A DNA stretch of 64,000 bases from G965213525 sp965213525 (GTDB taxonomy: Bacteria; Actinomycetota; Acidimicrobiia; Acidimicrobiales; Poriferisodalaceae). This document shows, one piece after another, positions 9,633 through 18,998 of the stretch. The notes beneath the pieces were generated by a model. It worked only from the letters and a program-made list of their open reading frames with translations. It searched no databases and was not told the origin of the DNA. Each line of letters starts with the position of its first letter. The first letter of the stretch is position 1. Position numbers and translations under genes: made by a program. The DNA lies in NCBI GenBank assembly GCA_965213525.1, contig OZ243889.1, positions 3,224,001 to 3,288,000 of the forward strand, read 5' to 3'.

Positions 9633-10334
9633 GTGCGCACGCTGGCCGAGCTCGAGGTGTGGCACAGCCGTCCGATCGCCCCCACCCGGCGGGTGGCGCT
9701 CGGATCGTCGGATCTGCCGACCGACCAGGCTCCGGGCTTCGGGGGAGTCCTCCTCGCCGGGGTGACGGCCACCTTCGCCGCTGACCTCGACGACGACCTG
9801 CGTGACGAGGTCGCCGTCCTGGCCGACGACCTGCTGCGCGATCGCCGCATCCGCCAACCCCGCCTCCGCCACCGCCTCCAGGTCGACCGCATCGGCCTGA
9901 CGCGCAGCACCCACCGCCTTGTCAGTGACGGCGAGCTGCTCGCCTTCGACGTCGACGCCGCCGCCCCCGCCGCTCCCCAGGTGCTCGCTGCGGTGTACGA
10001 GGCGGGGCGCCTGCCCCACGGCGTGAGGGGCCCGGTGATGGACCTCGTCTGTCGGGGCCTCGCCTGGTACGGATCGAACGGTCCCGAGCTGGTCCGTCAC
10101 CTCACCGGGCAGTCAGGTGCCGCAGGCGTCCTCGTCGGCATCGTCGGTGACCCTCGGCGCTGGGCGCTCGGCGTGCTCGGCGCGGGCCTCGACGAGGGCG
10201 ACCGCAAGGCGGTCAACCGCCGCTTCCGTGAGCTGGTGACGGCGGCGCATCCCGACCACGGGGGGATCAGCGACGACGCCGCCGAGCGCATCGACGAGCT
10301 GAGCCGCGCCCGACGCATCCTCCTCGGCGCCTGA
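9633..10334 (+). CDS. J-domain-containing protein
   Basis: This 233-residue protein ends in a J-like domain: the helix FRELVTAAHPDHGG (about residues 195-208) contains the HPD tripeptide that stimulates the ATPase of DnaK/Hsp70 partners, and a short helix with RARRILLG follows. The first 180 residues are not a known domain to me; they contain paired Arg-rich and Asp-rich stretches and no membrane segment. Unlike true DnaJ it has no Gly/Phe or zinc-finger region, and the J-domain is at the C-terminus. It may be a DnaK co-chaperone for an unknown client. Start set by the TAGCGT box six bases upstream. Confidence 0.8.
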   Translation: MRTLAELEVWHSRPIAPTRRVALGSSDLPTDQAPGFGGVLLAGVTATFAADLDDDLRDEVAVLADDLLRDRRIRQPRLRHRLQVDRIGLTRSTHRLVSDGELLAFDVDAAAPAAPQVLAAVYEAGRLPHGVRGPVMDLVCRGLAWYGSNGPELVRHLTGQSGAAGVLVGIVGDPRRWALGVLGAGLDEGDRKAVNRRFRELVTAAHPDHGGISDDAAERIDELSRARRILLGA

Positions 10335-10713
10335 GCGGGCGGGCCCGACCGCCTTCGACCCGGGTCACTCGGCGCCTGACCCACGCCCCGCTCGGTCCCC
10401 CCCACGCGACGCGGCGGCGCTGGAGCCTGTTTCAGGCCAGGCACAGAACAGCCCGCCCGTCCACACATTGCGGTTCTGTGCCAGATCGTCCTCCAGAGCT
10501 CGCTGCGGGACAAGGACCCGCGGCGAGTCTGACCTGAGCTGCGCTCCCCCGGTGCGACGTCGCTTCGATCGAGGGTTGCCTTGGTGGCGTGCCCCGGTCC
10601 GGTTGATGGCTGTGAACGGCGTGCGTAGATCCGTGGAGCGCCGGGTGTGGTGGGCCGGGCGCTGTGGGGAGTCGAGTCGGCGCGCCGGGGGGCGGGTCGG
10701 GGGGTGTGGGGTC
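10335..10713. other. intergenic region upstream of the rhs gene
   Basis: About 380 bp without a supported gene. It holds the inverted repeat described at 10440-10482 and lies upstream of the secreted Rhs protein, so it probably contains that gene's promoter, but I cannot point to a convincing -35/-10 pair. An ATG at 10606 is in frame with the rhs signal peptide and could extend that protein by 36 Arg/Gly-rich residues. Confidence 0.5.
10440..10482. repeat. 10-bp inverted repeat upstream of rhs
   Basis: GGCACAGAAC at 10440-10449 and its exact reverse complement at 10473-10482 are separated by 23 bases. It could be an operator for a dimeric regulator or a hairpin in the leader of the rhs mRNA. 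No regulator is encoded next to it. Confidence 0.4.
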
Positions 10714-13700
10714 ATGGGGGCTGTGTCGGGTCGGAGTGGGCGGTTTTCAGGTGCGGGGCGCCTGGGTGTGGTGGTGGGGTTGGTGTTGGCGTTGTTGGCG
10801 GCGTCGTTGGCCCCGGTGAGCGCGCAGGAGGATGCTGCGCTGTTGCCGGTGACCGAGCCCGAACCTGAGCCGGTGCCGTCGTTGGGTGATGGTGATGTGG
10901 AGGTGCCCGAGCCGGTCCGCACGTCGCAGCGTCCGCCTCGCGGGGCGGACTACCCGGCCGAAGAGGCCGTGCCAAGCACCACCGATGAGCTGATCGAGGT
11001 GGTGGACATGCGGGCCGAGTTCTCGCGCACGTTCCAAGACGCTGCGGGCCAGTTCGTGACCGAGGTGTCGGCGGCGCCGCTGCACTGGTTGGACGGTGAG
11101 GGTTGGGAGCCGATCAGCGCGGGGGTGGACCCGGGAGGGGGAGGGGTGGCGTTCGGCGCCAGGCCCGGCGGTGGTGGAGGTGCCGGCGTCGGCGGACCAG
11201 CCGGTCGAGGTGATCTTGGGCGAGGGTGCGTTGGGGATGCAGCTGCGCGGGTCGGCTGGGTCGGTGGGTGAGCTGGTCGAGGCGCCGTTGGTGCCCGGCG
11301 TTGTCGTCGGTGAGGTGGGTGGGGTGGTGTCTGGGGCGGATCAGGCGGTGAGTTTCGCTGAGGTGTTGCCCGGGGTGGAGGCGAGGTATTGGTCGACGGG
11401 GGCGGGGGTGAAGGAGGACCTCGAGGTCGCCGGCCCGGAGTCCTGGCCGGCTGGGGGGTTCGTGTTCGACGTGACCGCCGAGGGCGTCGAGCTGGTCGGG
11501 CGGGCCGATGGCGGTGTCGACGTGGTCGACAAGGCTGGGCAGCGGGTGGCGGTGATCCCACCGCCGGTCGCGGTCGATCAGGTGGGGTTGGGCGCGGTCG
11601 GCGGGCTCGACGAGGCTCAGGCCGCGGCGGGTGCGGCGGGGTGGTCGGTGGGTGCGTGGTCAGTGGAGCGTTCGGGGGGCGCCTGGGTGCTGGCCGGCGT
11701 GCTCGATGATGGGTGGGTGGGGGATGCGGGTCGGGTGTGGCCGGTGGTGGTGGATCCGTCGGTGACCACGAGCCTGGGTTCTGAGGACGCGTACGTGATC
11801 CGCAACAGCCCGGGCCAGAACACCGGGAGCTGGTTGAAGTTGCGGGTGTCAGAGCCCAACAACTTCGAGAAGCGGGCGATCGTGCGCTTCCACGTCGACG
11901 GGGTCATCGACGAGGCTGCGGTGGTGACCTCAGCGGAGTTGGAGTTGCACGCCACCTCGGGGCCGTCATCGGCCCGGGAGCTGGTCGCTGGGGTGGTGGA
12001 CGCGCAGTGGGCAGAGAACCAGGTCACGTGGTCGAACCGGACCAACGGCCAGTCGTGGGGCTCGCCGGGTGGGGATGAGGCCCGCATCGATGATGTGACC
12101 AGCGTGTCGGGTTCGGCGGGGTGGAAGAGCTTCTACGTGACCGACGCGGTGCAACGGGGCCTTGATGATGACGGCACCGATCTGGGCGTACTGGTCCGGT
12201 CGGTCGATGCGGCCGGGTTGTTCGTGTTCGATTCCTCTGAGGGCCCAGCGGCCACCGCGCCGAGGTTGACGATCAAGTGGGATCACCCGGTGGGGGTGCA
12301 ACCTCGCTATCAGGACGTGGCGTTCTCGTTGACCTCGACTGAGTCGATGCGAGTGAACGTCGGCTCGGGGAGCCTCGGGCTGTCAGCCCGGGACATGGAG
12401 CTGTCCGCGTTGGGCCCAGCGGCGGCGTTTGACCGGTTCTTCGAGCATCGGGCGGCGTCGTGGTATGACCTCGGTCTTGGTGATGGCACCTGGGCGGGCT
12501 GGCCCGGGCCGGTGACCGAGCTGCAGTTCTTGCCCGGCGGTGATCTGGTGTTGCGGGGCGGGCCGGCCCGGTTCGTGCGCTTCTCGGTCGATCACGACTC
12601 CGGCGGCTTCCACAGCCCCCACGGGCTGCGGGCCACGTTGACCAGGCTGGACGACGGTGACTTCGAGGTGTTCTGGGGGGCCAGCTCAGAGGTGTGGACC
12701 TTTGACGGGAACAGCCGACGTCTCACCGATCGCACCAACCGCAACGGCCACGGGATCACCTACACGTACAAGTCTCAGAACGGTGACACCGTGGTCGACA
12801 CCGTCATCGACGGCTACGACCGGGTGTACACGTTCACCTACACCAACATCAGCGGCGGGGTGCGCCTCGGCCGGATCACCGACTTCTCTGGCCGCCAGAT
12901 CGACTACGCGTACGCCGGCAGCGGCGATCATCGCCTCACCCGGGTCACCCATCCTGATGGGACCTCGACCCGGTACCGCTACGCCGGCACGTCGACCCGG
13001 CTGGACCGGATGACCGATCGGGAGGGCAACGAGACCTTCGTGGACTACGTCGGCAACCGGGTCTTCCAGGTTCGACGCCGTGAGAGCGGCACCGACCGGA
13101 TCTGGCAGTTCACCTATGACCGCTCCGGGGACCGGGCCGAGGCCGGCAACGTGAGCTCGGGGGACTGGTCGACCACGGTCACTGACCCCAGGGGCAACGA
13201 GACCACCTACTTCGTTGACGGGGCCGGCCAGGTCGTCCAGACCCGCAACGACAACGGCGACGTGCGCGACGTGTCCTATGGCACCGGGTTCGTCACCTCG
13301 GACACCCCGACCGGGCGGGGCACGTTCACCGCCGCCTACGACGCCTCAGGCAACCGCACGTCGTCGGCGGCTCCGACGGGGGCGGCGACGGTGTTCGAGT
13401 ACAACAACACCGACCCTGACAGCCAGTACCTGCCGAGCCGTGCCGCCCAGCGTGACAGCAACGGCACCACCGCGGGCACCGACCAACGCTTCGACTACGA
13501 CCCGGCAGGGAACCTGACCCGGGTCCGTGATGCTGGGGGCAACAACGCGACGGTGGTCGAGTTCTCCTACACCGACGGCACCGAGAACGCGATCGGTGGC
13601 GGGAAGATGCCTGCCGGGTTGATGCGCCAGCGCATCCTGCCGTTGGGCGGTGTGACCCACACCTACCGGTACGACAGTCTGGGCCGTCTGCGTCGCATCG

Positions 13701-15391
13701 AACCGCAGCCGTCGTGGATGGTCGACACGGTGATCACCTACGACAACCGTGACCGGGTCGACACCGTCACCGACGCCAACGGCACCAAGGTGTACGACTA
13801 CCAGACCAGCACCGACCGCCTCGACTACATCGAGGTCCGCACCCCTGGTGGGACCCCGGTGGCGACCTATCAGTACAGCTATGACGATGTCGGCAACCGC
13901 ACCCGCCTGGTCGACCCGTTGGGCACCACCGACTGGACCTGGGACGACCTCAACCGCGTCACCCAGGTGTCAGGCCCCCCGGGGGCGGACAACGTCGCCT
14001 ACACCTACGATGCGGCCAGCAACCTGGCCACGTTGACCACGAGTGGGAACGCGGTGCGCTCTTACAGCTACGACAACTTGAACCTGGCCACCCAGGTGAG
14101 CTTTTCGAGCTCACAGACCTCCCAGCGGATCTACACCCTCGACTACGATCCTGACGGCCAGCTCGCTCGGATCGGGTTCCCCAACGGGGTGAGCACCGGG
14201 TACACCTATGACACTGCCGGCCGGCTCATCGAAGTGGACGCCGACCGGGGTTCGGCGGACCTGTGGGAACAAGACGTCAGCTACACCACCAGCAGCGGCG
14301 CTGATCAGGCCCGGGCCCGTCAGGTGTTCGACCGTCACACCAGCCCCGATGACCGCACCACCTACTTCAACGACAGCCGGGGCCGGCTTACCCGGGCCAT
14401 CACCCGCCCGGCGACCGGTGGGCCGGTGTCGTTGGACTACCAGTACACCTACGACGCTGACAGCAACCGGCTCACCGACCGTGAGCTCGTCGCCGGCACG
14501 TCGAACACGTTCGCCTACCACACGCCGACCAGTCGGATCCTGTCCGACAGTACGGGCGGCTACACCCACGACCCCGCAGGCAACCTGACCGCGGCCCCCG
14601 GCCTACAGCTCAGTGTGAACAACGCCGGACAGCAGACCCAGATCAACCCGTCGGGCAGCCCTGCCACCGACATGGACCACAACGGCGCTGACAACAACTG
14701 GGTGCACCGCACCACCACCGGCAACCTCGAAGTCACCCACACCCGGTCGGTGCTTGGGGTGGTGCGTGCCAGTGACGGTGCCGGTAACACCGAGTACGTG
14801 CACACCCCTGACGGGCTCGTGCTCGGACAGCACGGCAACATGTACGGCCAGTCCGCCAGCAACGCCAACCGCTTCTACCACCACAACTGGCGCGGCGACC
14901 TCGTCCAGATCACCGACGGCTCCGGCGCCATCACCGACACCTTCACCTACGAACCCTACGGCGCCACCGCCCAACGCACCGGGTTCCTCAACACCCCCTA
15001 CGGGTGGAACAGCAAAGCCGGGTACACCACCAACCCCTCAGGCCTCATCCACGCAGGCGCCCGCTACTACAACCCCACCACTGCCACCTGGACACAACCC
15101 GACCCCGTGCCCAACCAACCGTCCTACTTGTACACCGGCGGCGACCCCATCAACGCAATCGACCCGACCGGCCGTTTGGGGTGGGATACACTGGCAAACG
15201 CCGGGGCGGCTGTCCTCGGATCTGCTGTTACCTACGCAGCGTGCGCCGCAGGCCCGGTCGGTTGCGTAGTAGGTGCTGGCGCTTCATACCTGGCACAGCA
15301 GACGGTCGGTTACGTCGTGGAGGACGAAACTGATTCGTGGACTGAGTGGGGTCGGGACGTAGCGAATCCGTTCAACGACTATGGACTCTGA
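10714..15391 (+). CDS. secreted Rhs/YD-repeat protein, frameshifted near the N-terminus
   Basis: If one base of the GGGGG run at 11137-11141 is ignored, this encodes a protein of about 1,558 residues. Order: signal peptide (residues 1-37, cleavage after PVSA); a Pro/Glu linker; a beta-rich domain at about bases 11758-12285 resembling DNRLRE/CBM96 modules (EDAYVIRNSPGQN, AIVRFHVD); then many RHS/YD repeats (GNRTRLVDPLGTTDWTWDDL, YTYDAASNLATL); the conserved core end ARYYNPTTATWTQPDPVPNQ...DPINAIDPTG; and a roughly 70-residue tip with two Gly/Ala-rich hydrophobic stretches. Such proteins form a shell around a C-terminal toxin released at the core end. The first frame covers 10714 to about 11137, the second about 11142 to 15391. 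The frameshift may be real, phase-variable or a sequencing error. The downstream membrane protein overlaps its stop by 11 bases. Confidence 0.8.
14606..15075 (+). repeat. 470-bp direct repeat, copy 1 (Rhs core end)
   Basis: By eye identical base for base to 15953-16422, offset 1,347 bp. It covers the most conserved part of the Rhs core, ending at the ARYYNP codons just before the variable tip. Homology continues on both sides but is clearly diverged there. Confidence 0.92.
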
Positions 15392-15734
15392 AAGCCGTAG
15401 GGACAAGGCTTTCGCCCACGCAGCCGGTCTACTCTTTCCGGTGATCGGCCCGGCGGTGGTGTGGTTCTTCTTCCGCTCGTCAGCTCCCGCAGTCTCGTGT
15501 CACGCAGCAGTGTCGGTCGGAAATGGGCTCAGTTGGTTCTGCGCAGTTGCAGTGCTGTCAGCTCTCACTAACGGGCCATCTCTGGTTGAACCCGGGGATG
15601 GGGCGGCGGCTGGCGTTGTGCTCGTAATCATGCTGGCGCTAGCCGTCGCACTTACGTTGGCCAATTCGAGGCGCGCATGGACTGAACGCGCTCCTCTTCT
15701 GATAGTATGGTCCGTATCGACATGTGCAGAATAG
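15381..15734 (+). CDS. small multi-pass membrane protein, candidate Rhs immunity protein
   Basis: A 117-residue protein with three strongly hydrophobic segments (about residues 12-30, 44-62, 74-94). The N-terminus DKAFAHAAGLLFPVIGPAVVWFFF followed by CHAA resembles the DUF4870/Tic20-like family (membrane segment, then a conserved HAA pattern). The ATG lies 11 bases inside the 3' end of the rhs gene, the usual arrangement for an immunity gene behind a polymorphic toxin. As the rhs tip is itself hydrophobic, a membrane immunity protein against a membrane-active tip is reasonable. GC content falls here compared with the flanks. Immunity function is inference. Confidence 0.65.
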   Translation: MDSESRRDKAFAHAAGLLFPVIGPAVVWFFFRSSAPAVSCHAAVSVGNGLSWFCAVAVLSALTNGPSLVEPGDGAAAGVVLVIMLALAVALTLANSRRAWTERAPLLIVWSVSTCAE

Positions 15735-15799
15735 TACATTCTCTTACGCGGCGGCCCAAGAGGACATCTCAACGGTCCGTCGTTAAAGAGGGCAAAATG

Positions 15800-16705
15800 G
15801 GTTGCTCACAGCGACCGGCTCACCGACCGAGCACTTGTCGCCGGGACATCGAACACCTTCGCCTACCACACACCGACCAGCCGCATCCTCTCGGACAGCT
15901 CGGGCAGTTGCACCCACGACCCGGCCGGCTACCTCACGCCGCCCCCGGCTTGCAGCTCAGTGTGAACAACGCCGGACAGCAGACCCAGATCAACCCGTCG
16001 GGCAGCCCTGCCACCGACATGGACCACAACGGCGCTGACAACAACTGGGTGCACCGCACCACCACCGGCAACCTCGAAGTCACCCACACCCGGTCGGTGC
16101 TTGGGGTGGTGCGTGCCAGTGACGGTGCCGGTAACACCGAGTACGTGCACACCCCTGACGGGCTCGTGCTCGGACAGCACGGCAACATGTACGGCCAGTC
16201 CGCCAGCAACGCCAACCGCTTCTACCACCACAACTGGCGCGGCGACCTCGTCCAGATCACCGACGGCTCCGGCGCCATCACCGACACCTTCACCTACGAA
16301 CCCTACGGCGCCACCGCCCAACGCACCGGGTTCCTCAACACCCCCTACGGGTGGAACAGCAAAGCCGGGTACACCACCAACCCCTCAGGCCTCATCCACG
16401 CAGGCGCCCGCTACTACAACCCGGGAAGTGGGACGTGGACCCAACTCGACCCCGTCCCCAACCAACCCACCTATCTCTACGCTGGCGGCGACCCCATCAA
16501 CAACATCGATCCGACAGGCCGAATCATCGACGACATTTTTGATTGGGCCGGTGACCGAGTCGACGATTTGATTGACAGGTGGACTTCACCGGAGCAACTA
16601 GCTGCCATTTCCCAAACCTCGGGAGAACCATGGCCGGGGACGCGAATCCCTCAAGTCCAGACGATGGCGACGCAGACTGGGCGACCCCATTTGTCCGGAA
16701 ACTGA
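15800..16705 (+). pseudogene. orphan Rhs C-terminal cassette (displaced core end plus alternative tip)
   Basis: From about 15800 the sequence is homologous to the end of the rhs gene upstream: a diverged part (15800-15950, encoding an FAYHTPTSRILSDS-type stretch), a 470-bp identical part, and a diverged end to DPINNIDPTG. The diverged 5' part is one base short relative to the main gene near 15935-15950, so it reads in another frame from the identical part and the cassette has no intact N-terminus or obvious start. After PTG comes a different tip of about 65 residues (IIDDIFDWAGDRVDD...). This is the form of an orphan Rhs tip that can replace the active tip by recombination through the shared core. 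Probably silent as it stands. Confidence 0.8.
15953..16422 (+). repeat. 470-bp direct repeat, copy 2 (orphan Rhs core)
   Basis: Identical by eye to 14606-15075. Flanked on both sides by homologous but diverged rhs sequence, the pattern expected from recent gene conversion between the main gene and the orphan cassette. Confidence 0.92.
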
Positions 16706-16782
16706 TCAAAGCAGAAGTTCTCGTTTGGACTGCAATCGTCCTAGTCTTGATCGTGCTCGTCGGGCTGTCAGCACTAGGGTGA
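16630..16782 (+). CDS. small single-pass membrane protein, possible orphan immunity protein
   Basis: A 50-codon ORF overlapping the last 76 bases of the orphan Rhs tip in another frame. The product has a polar acidic N-terminal half and one clear transmembrane helix at the end (LVWTAIVLVLIVLVGLSALG). GGGAG at 16621-16625 precedes the ATG at a suitable distance. Position and topology mirror the rhs tip/immunity pair upstream, so it may protect against the orphan tip. Too short for a homology call; might be spurious. Confidence 0.45.
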   Translation: MAGDANPSSPDDGDADWATPFVRKLIKAEVLVWTAIVLVLIVLVGLSALG

Positions 16783-17426
16783 CTGCTCGTCCCAGCGCGT
16801 CAATAGGAAAGTGTTGCGGTGCCAGTGCCGTGGCCCGATTGCTCAGTCCAGCCGTTAGGTAGTTGGGGTAGGAAGTCTGGGCTTCGGCCAAACGTGCTGA
16901 GGTGGGGTCGTCGTGGGCGGGGTCTGCTGCAAGTTCCTCGCAGGGCAACTCAGAGGCTGTCGCGCTTCTTTGCCCAGCGCGGGTCAGGGGGGATCGAGTC
17001 CCGTCGGGTGGTGGGGTTCGAGCGTGATGCTCGATGTGGTCAGCCCGTGATGGCCGGGTGATCGGTGCCAGTGTCGCGCGGGTGGTCGAGCAGGGCCATG
17101 GAGCTTCCGGAGAGGTAGCGGCGGGCGATGGACCATTCGGGTCTGCTGCAGGTTCGTTCAGGTGGCGTGTGCCCTGTTGCTCGGACTCGAGTCGTGGGAG
17201 TTGGGCGGCGTGGGTTGGTGCCGGCCTTCGTACGGCGAATACGCGAACGACACGACATGGCCTCCTCGACGAGACCGCCACTCTCACAAGCCGAGTCCGA
17301 GAGAAGGAGGATCTGTCACCTCCAATGGCGCTGACAACCGGGGCGTGCGCAGCGACGGTGAGCGGTGGCGGTACCGCATCTCGGGGGCGCGCCAGAGATG
17401 GCCAGTCCGGCGGCGAACACGGCGCC
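16783..17426. other. gene-poor stretch between the rhs locus and echA
   Basis: About 640 bp with no reading frame I can support. It contains two imperfect copies of a sequence like GTCTGCTGCAAGTTC (near 16922 and 17139) and a GGAGG/CCTCC inverted pair near 17306-17322. The minus strand stays open for a long way but is Arg/Pro/Thr-rich without a recognisable domain. This could be the remnant of a mobile element or of older tip cassettes; neither can be shown from the sequence. Confidence 0.5.
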
Positions 17427-18227
17427 TCAGCCCAGTTGGGAACGTCCCCGTTCCACGATGCCCCGACGGCGCGCCTCGACCGACTCGGGGGTGATGCGTG
17501 GCGCCCATCCGGCGCTCATCTCGGCCTCGATCTCCCAGCCGTCGGCGACGGTCGTGGCCGCGGTGGCCTCGTAGCTGCGCAACATCTGGGCGACGCCGTC
17601 GCGGTCGTTGCCGGCGATGTCAGACCCGAGGGCCCGGGCCCGGTCGAGCAGCGCATCGTGGGCGACCACCTCGTTGACAAGCCCCCACGCCAGGGCGGTG
17701 GGCGCGTCGACGTAGTTGCCGGTGAAGCTCATCTGGCGGGCTCGCCGCACCCCGATGGCCCGGGGCAACAGCACCGTCAGGCCCCACCCGGGCATGACAC
17801 CGACCCGGGCGTGGGTGTCGGCGAAGCGGGCACGCTCGGAGGCGACGAGGAAGTCACAGGCCAGGGCGTACTCGAGCCCGCCGGTGACCGCCGGTCCGTT
17901 CACCGCGCCGATCAGCGGCGTGGTGCGGGGAGGGAACGGACCCCGGTGGCCGCCCCGACCCGATCCGTCGGCGTTCGACGATCCGAGGTTGGCCCCTGTG
18001 GAGCCCAGCTCCTTGAGGTCAAGGCCGGCGCAGAAGGCCGGATCGGTGCCGGTGAGGACCATGGCTGCCACGTCGTCGTCGGCGTCGAGCTCGGCCAACA
18101 CCCGGGGCACCCGCCGCAGCACCTCGCTCGACAGGGCGTTGCGGGCGTCGGGTCGGTTCAGGGTGATGACGGCGACGCCGTCGGCGATGTCGACGAGGAC
18201 GGGGTCGGACACGGTGTCGGCGCTCAC
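17427..18227 (-). CDS. enoyl-CoA hydratase/isomerase family protein
   Basis: A 266-residue crotonase-fold protein. ITLNRPDARNALS and the oxyanion-hole segments (DPAFCAGLDLKEL, NGPAVTGGLEYALACDF) identify the family, which acts on acyl-CoA thioesters. The two catalytic glutamates of rat-type enoyl-CoA hydratase appear to be missing: the first position falls in DTHARVG (His instead of Glu) and the second in ARQMSF (Gln instead of Glu). A canonical hydratase is therefore unlikely; another crotonase reaction or a binding role, as for some mycobacterial EchA proteins, is possible. The GTG at 18227 gives the usual length; the open frame further upstream is only the GC-rich tandem repeat. Confidence 0.85.
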   Translation of the reverse strand: MSADTVSDPVLVDIADGVAVITLNRPDARNALSSEVLRRVPRVLAELDADDDVAAMVLTGTDPAFCAGLDLKELGSTGANLGSSNADGSGRGGHRGPFPPRTTPLIGAVNGPAVTGGLEYALACDFLVASERARFADTHARVGVMPGWGLTVLLPRAIGVRRARQMSFTGNYVDAPTALAWGLVNEVVAHDALLDRARALGSDIAGNDRDGVAQMLRSYEATAATTVADGWEIEAEMSAGWAPRITPESVEARRRGIVERGRSQLG

Positions 18228-18255
18228 GCCGCCAGAGCCTACGGTGCGCCCCGTG

Positions 18256-18330
18256 TCCGCCGCCGGCCTCGCCGCCGCCGGCCTCGCCGCCGCCGGCCTC
18301 GCCGCCGCCGGCCTCGCCGCCGCCGGCCCG
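18256..18330. repeat. five tandem 15-bp units between echA and the hydrolase
   Basis: GCCGCCGCCGGCCTC is repeated five times (first unit one mismatch, last unit two). It lies in the 120-bp gap between divergent genes, so length changes would alter the spacing of their promoters. Confidence 0.9.
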
Positions 18331-18347
18331 GCTGCTGCCGGTCGCCG

Positions 18348-18977
18348 GTGAGCCGCCCGGATCGCGCTGCGTTGTTGACGCCGGGCGCAGGATCCGGTGC
18401 GGACCACCCGGGTCTGGTGGCGGTCGCCGACGCCCTGCGGTCAGCGTCGGTGCCGGTACGACGCATGGACTTCCCGTACCGCCTCGCCGGTCGGCGGATG
18501 CCCGACCCGGCCCCCCGGCTCGTCGAGGCCGTCCGGGCAGGTGCGGCCGAGCTCGCCGCCGCCGCCGGGCTGGCGCCCGGGCGTCTCGTGCTGGGTGGCC
18601 GGTCGATGGGCGGGCGGATGTGCTCGATGGCGGTCGCCGACGGACTGCCCGCCCTCGGCGTCGTCCTGCTGGCCTACCCGCTGCACCCGCCCAAGCGGCC
18701 CGACCGGCTGCGCATCGAGCACCTCCCGCAGCTCGACTGCCCGGTGCTGGCGATCAGCGGCACCCGTGACCCCTTCGCCACGCCCGACGAGCTGTCGACC
18801 CACCTTGCGACGATCGGCGGTGAACTGACCCACCACCTCATCGACGGCGCCCGCCACGAGCTCGCCGGCGTCGCCGACGAGGCGGCCGAAGTAGTGGCCG
18901 ACTGGGTCGTCGCCCTGGCCCCGAACAGGCCCCCCGGCTCCGACACCCCCACCGACCGAGGTACCCTCAGGAAGTAG
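18348..18977 (+). CDS. alpha/beta hydrolase (dienelactone hydrolase-like)
   Basis: A 209-residue alpha/beta hydrolase. LLTPGAGSGADHP is the opening oxyanion region, the nucleophile elbow is GGRSMGG with the catalytic Ser at about residue 86, the acid is probably the Asp in ISGTRDPFATP, and the His lies in DGARHELAG. This resembles the KANL3/Tex30 and dienelactone hydrolase-like group of small esterases; substrate unknown. The GTG at 18348 is the first start after the tandem repeat. The downstream ATPase begins 32 bp after its stop. Confidence 0.85.
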   Translation: MSRPDRAALLTPGAGSGADHPGLVAVADALRSASVPVRRMDFPYRLAGRRMPDPAPRLVEAVRAGAAELAAAAGLAPGRLVLGGRSMGGRMCSMAVADGLPALGVVLLAYPLHPPKRPDRLRIEHLPQLDCPVLAISGTRDPFATPDELSTHLATIGGELTHHLIDGARHELAGVADEAAEVVADWVVALAPNRPPGSDTPTDRGTLRK

Positions 18978-18998
18978 GTCAGACGTACCCCGTGAAGG

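Noticed and set aside
10468..10713. Rhs protein starting at 10468 or 10606
   Set aside because: Those starts add Arg/Gly-rich residues before a typical signal peptide; 10714 puts the hydrophobic core near the N-terminus.
16706..17287. Minus-strand ORF as a transposase remnant
   Set aside because: Open over 190 codons but Arg/Pro/Thr-rich with no DDE or helix-turn-helix motif, and no terminal inverted repeats.
18256..18330. Possible CRISPR array
   Set aside because: The five 15-bp units are contiguous with no unique spacers, and there are no cas genes in the window.
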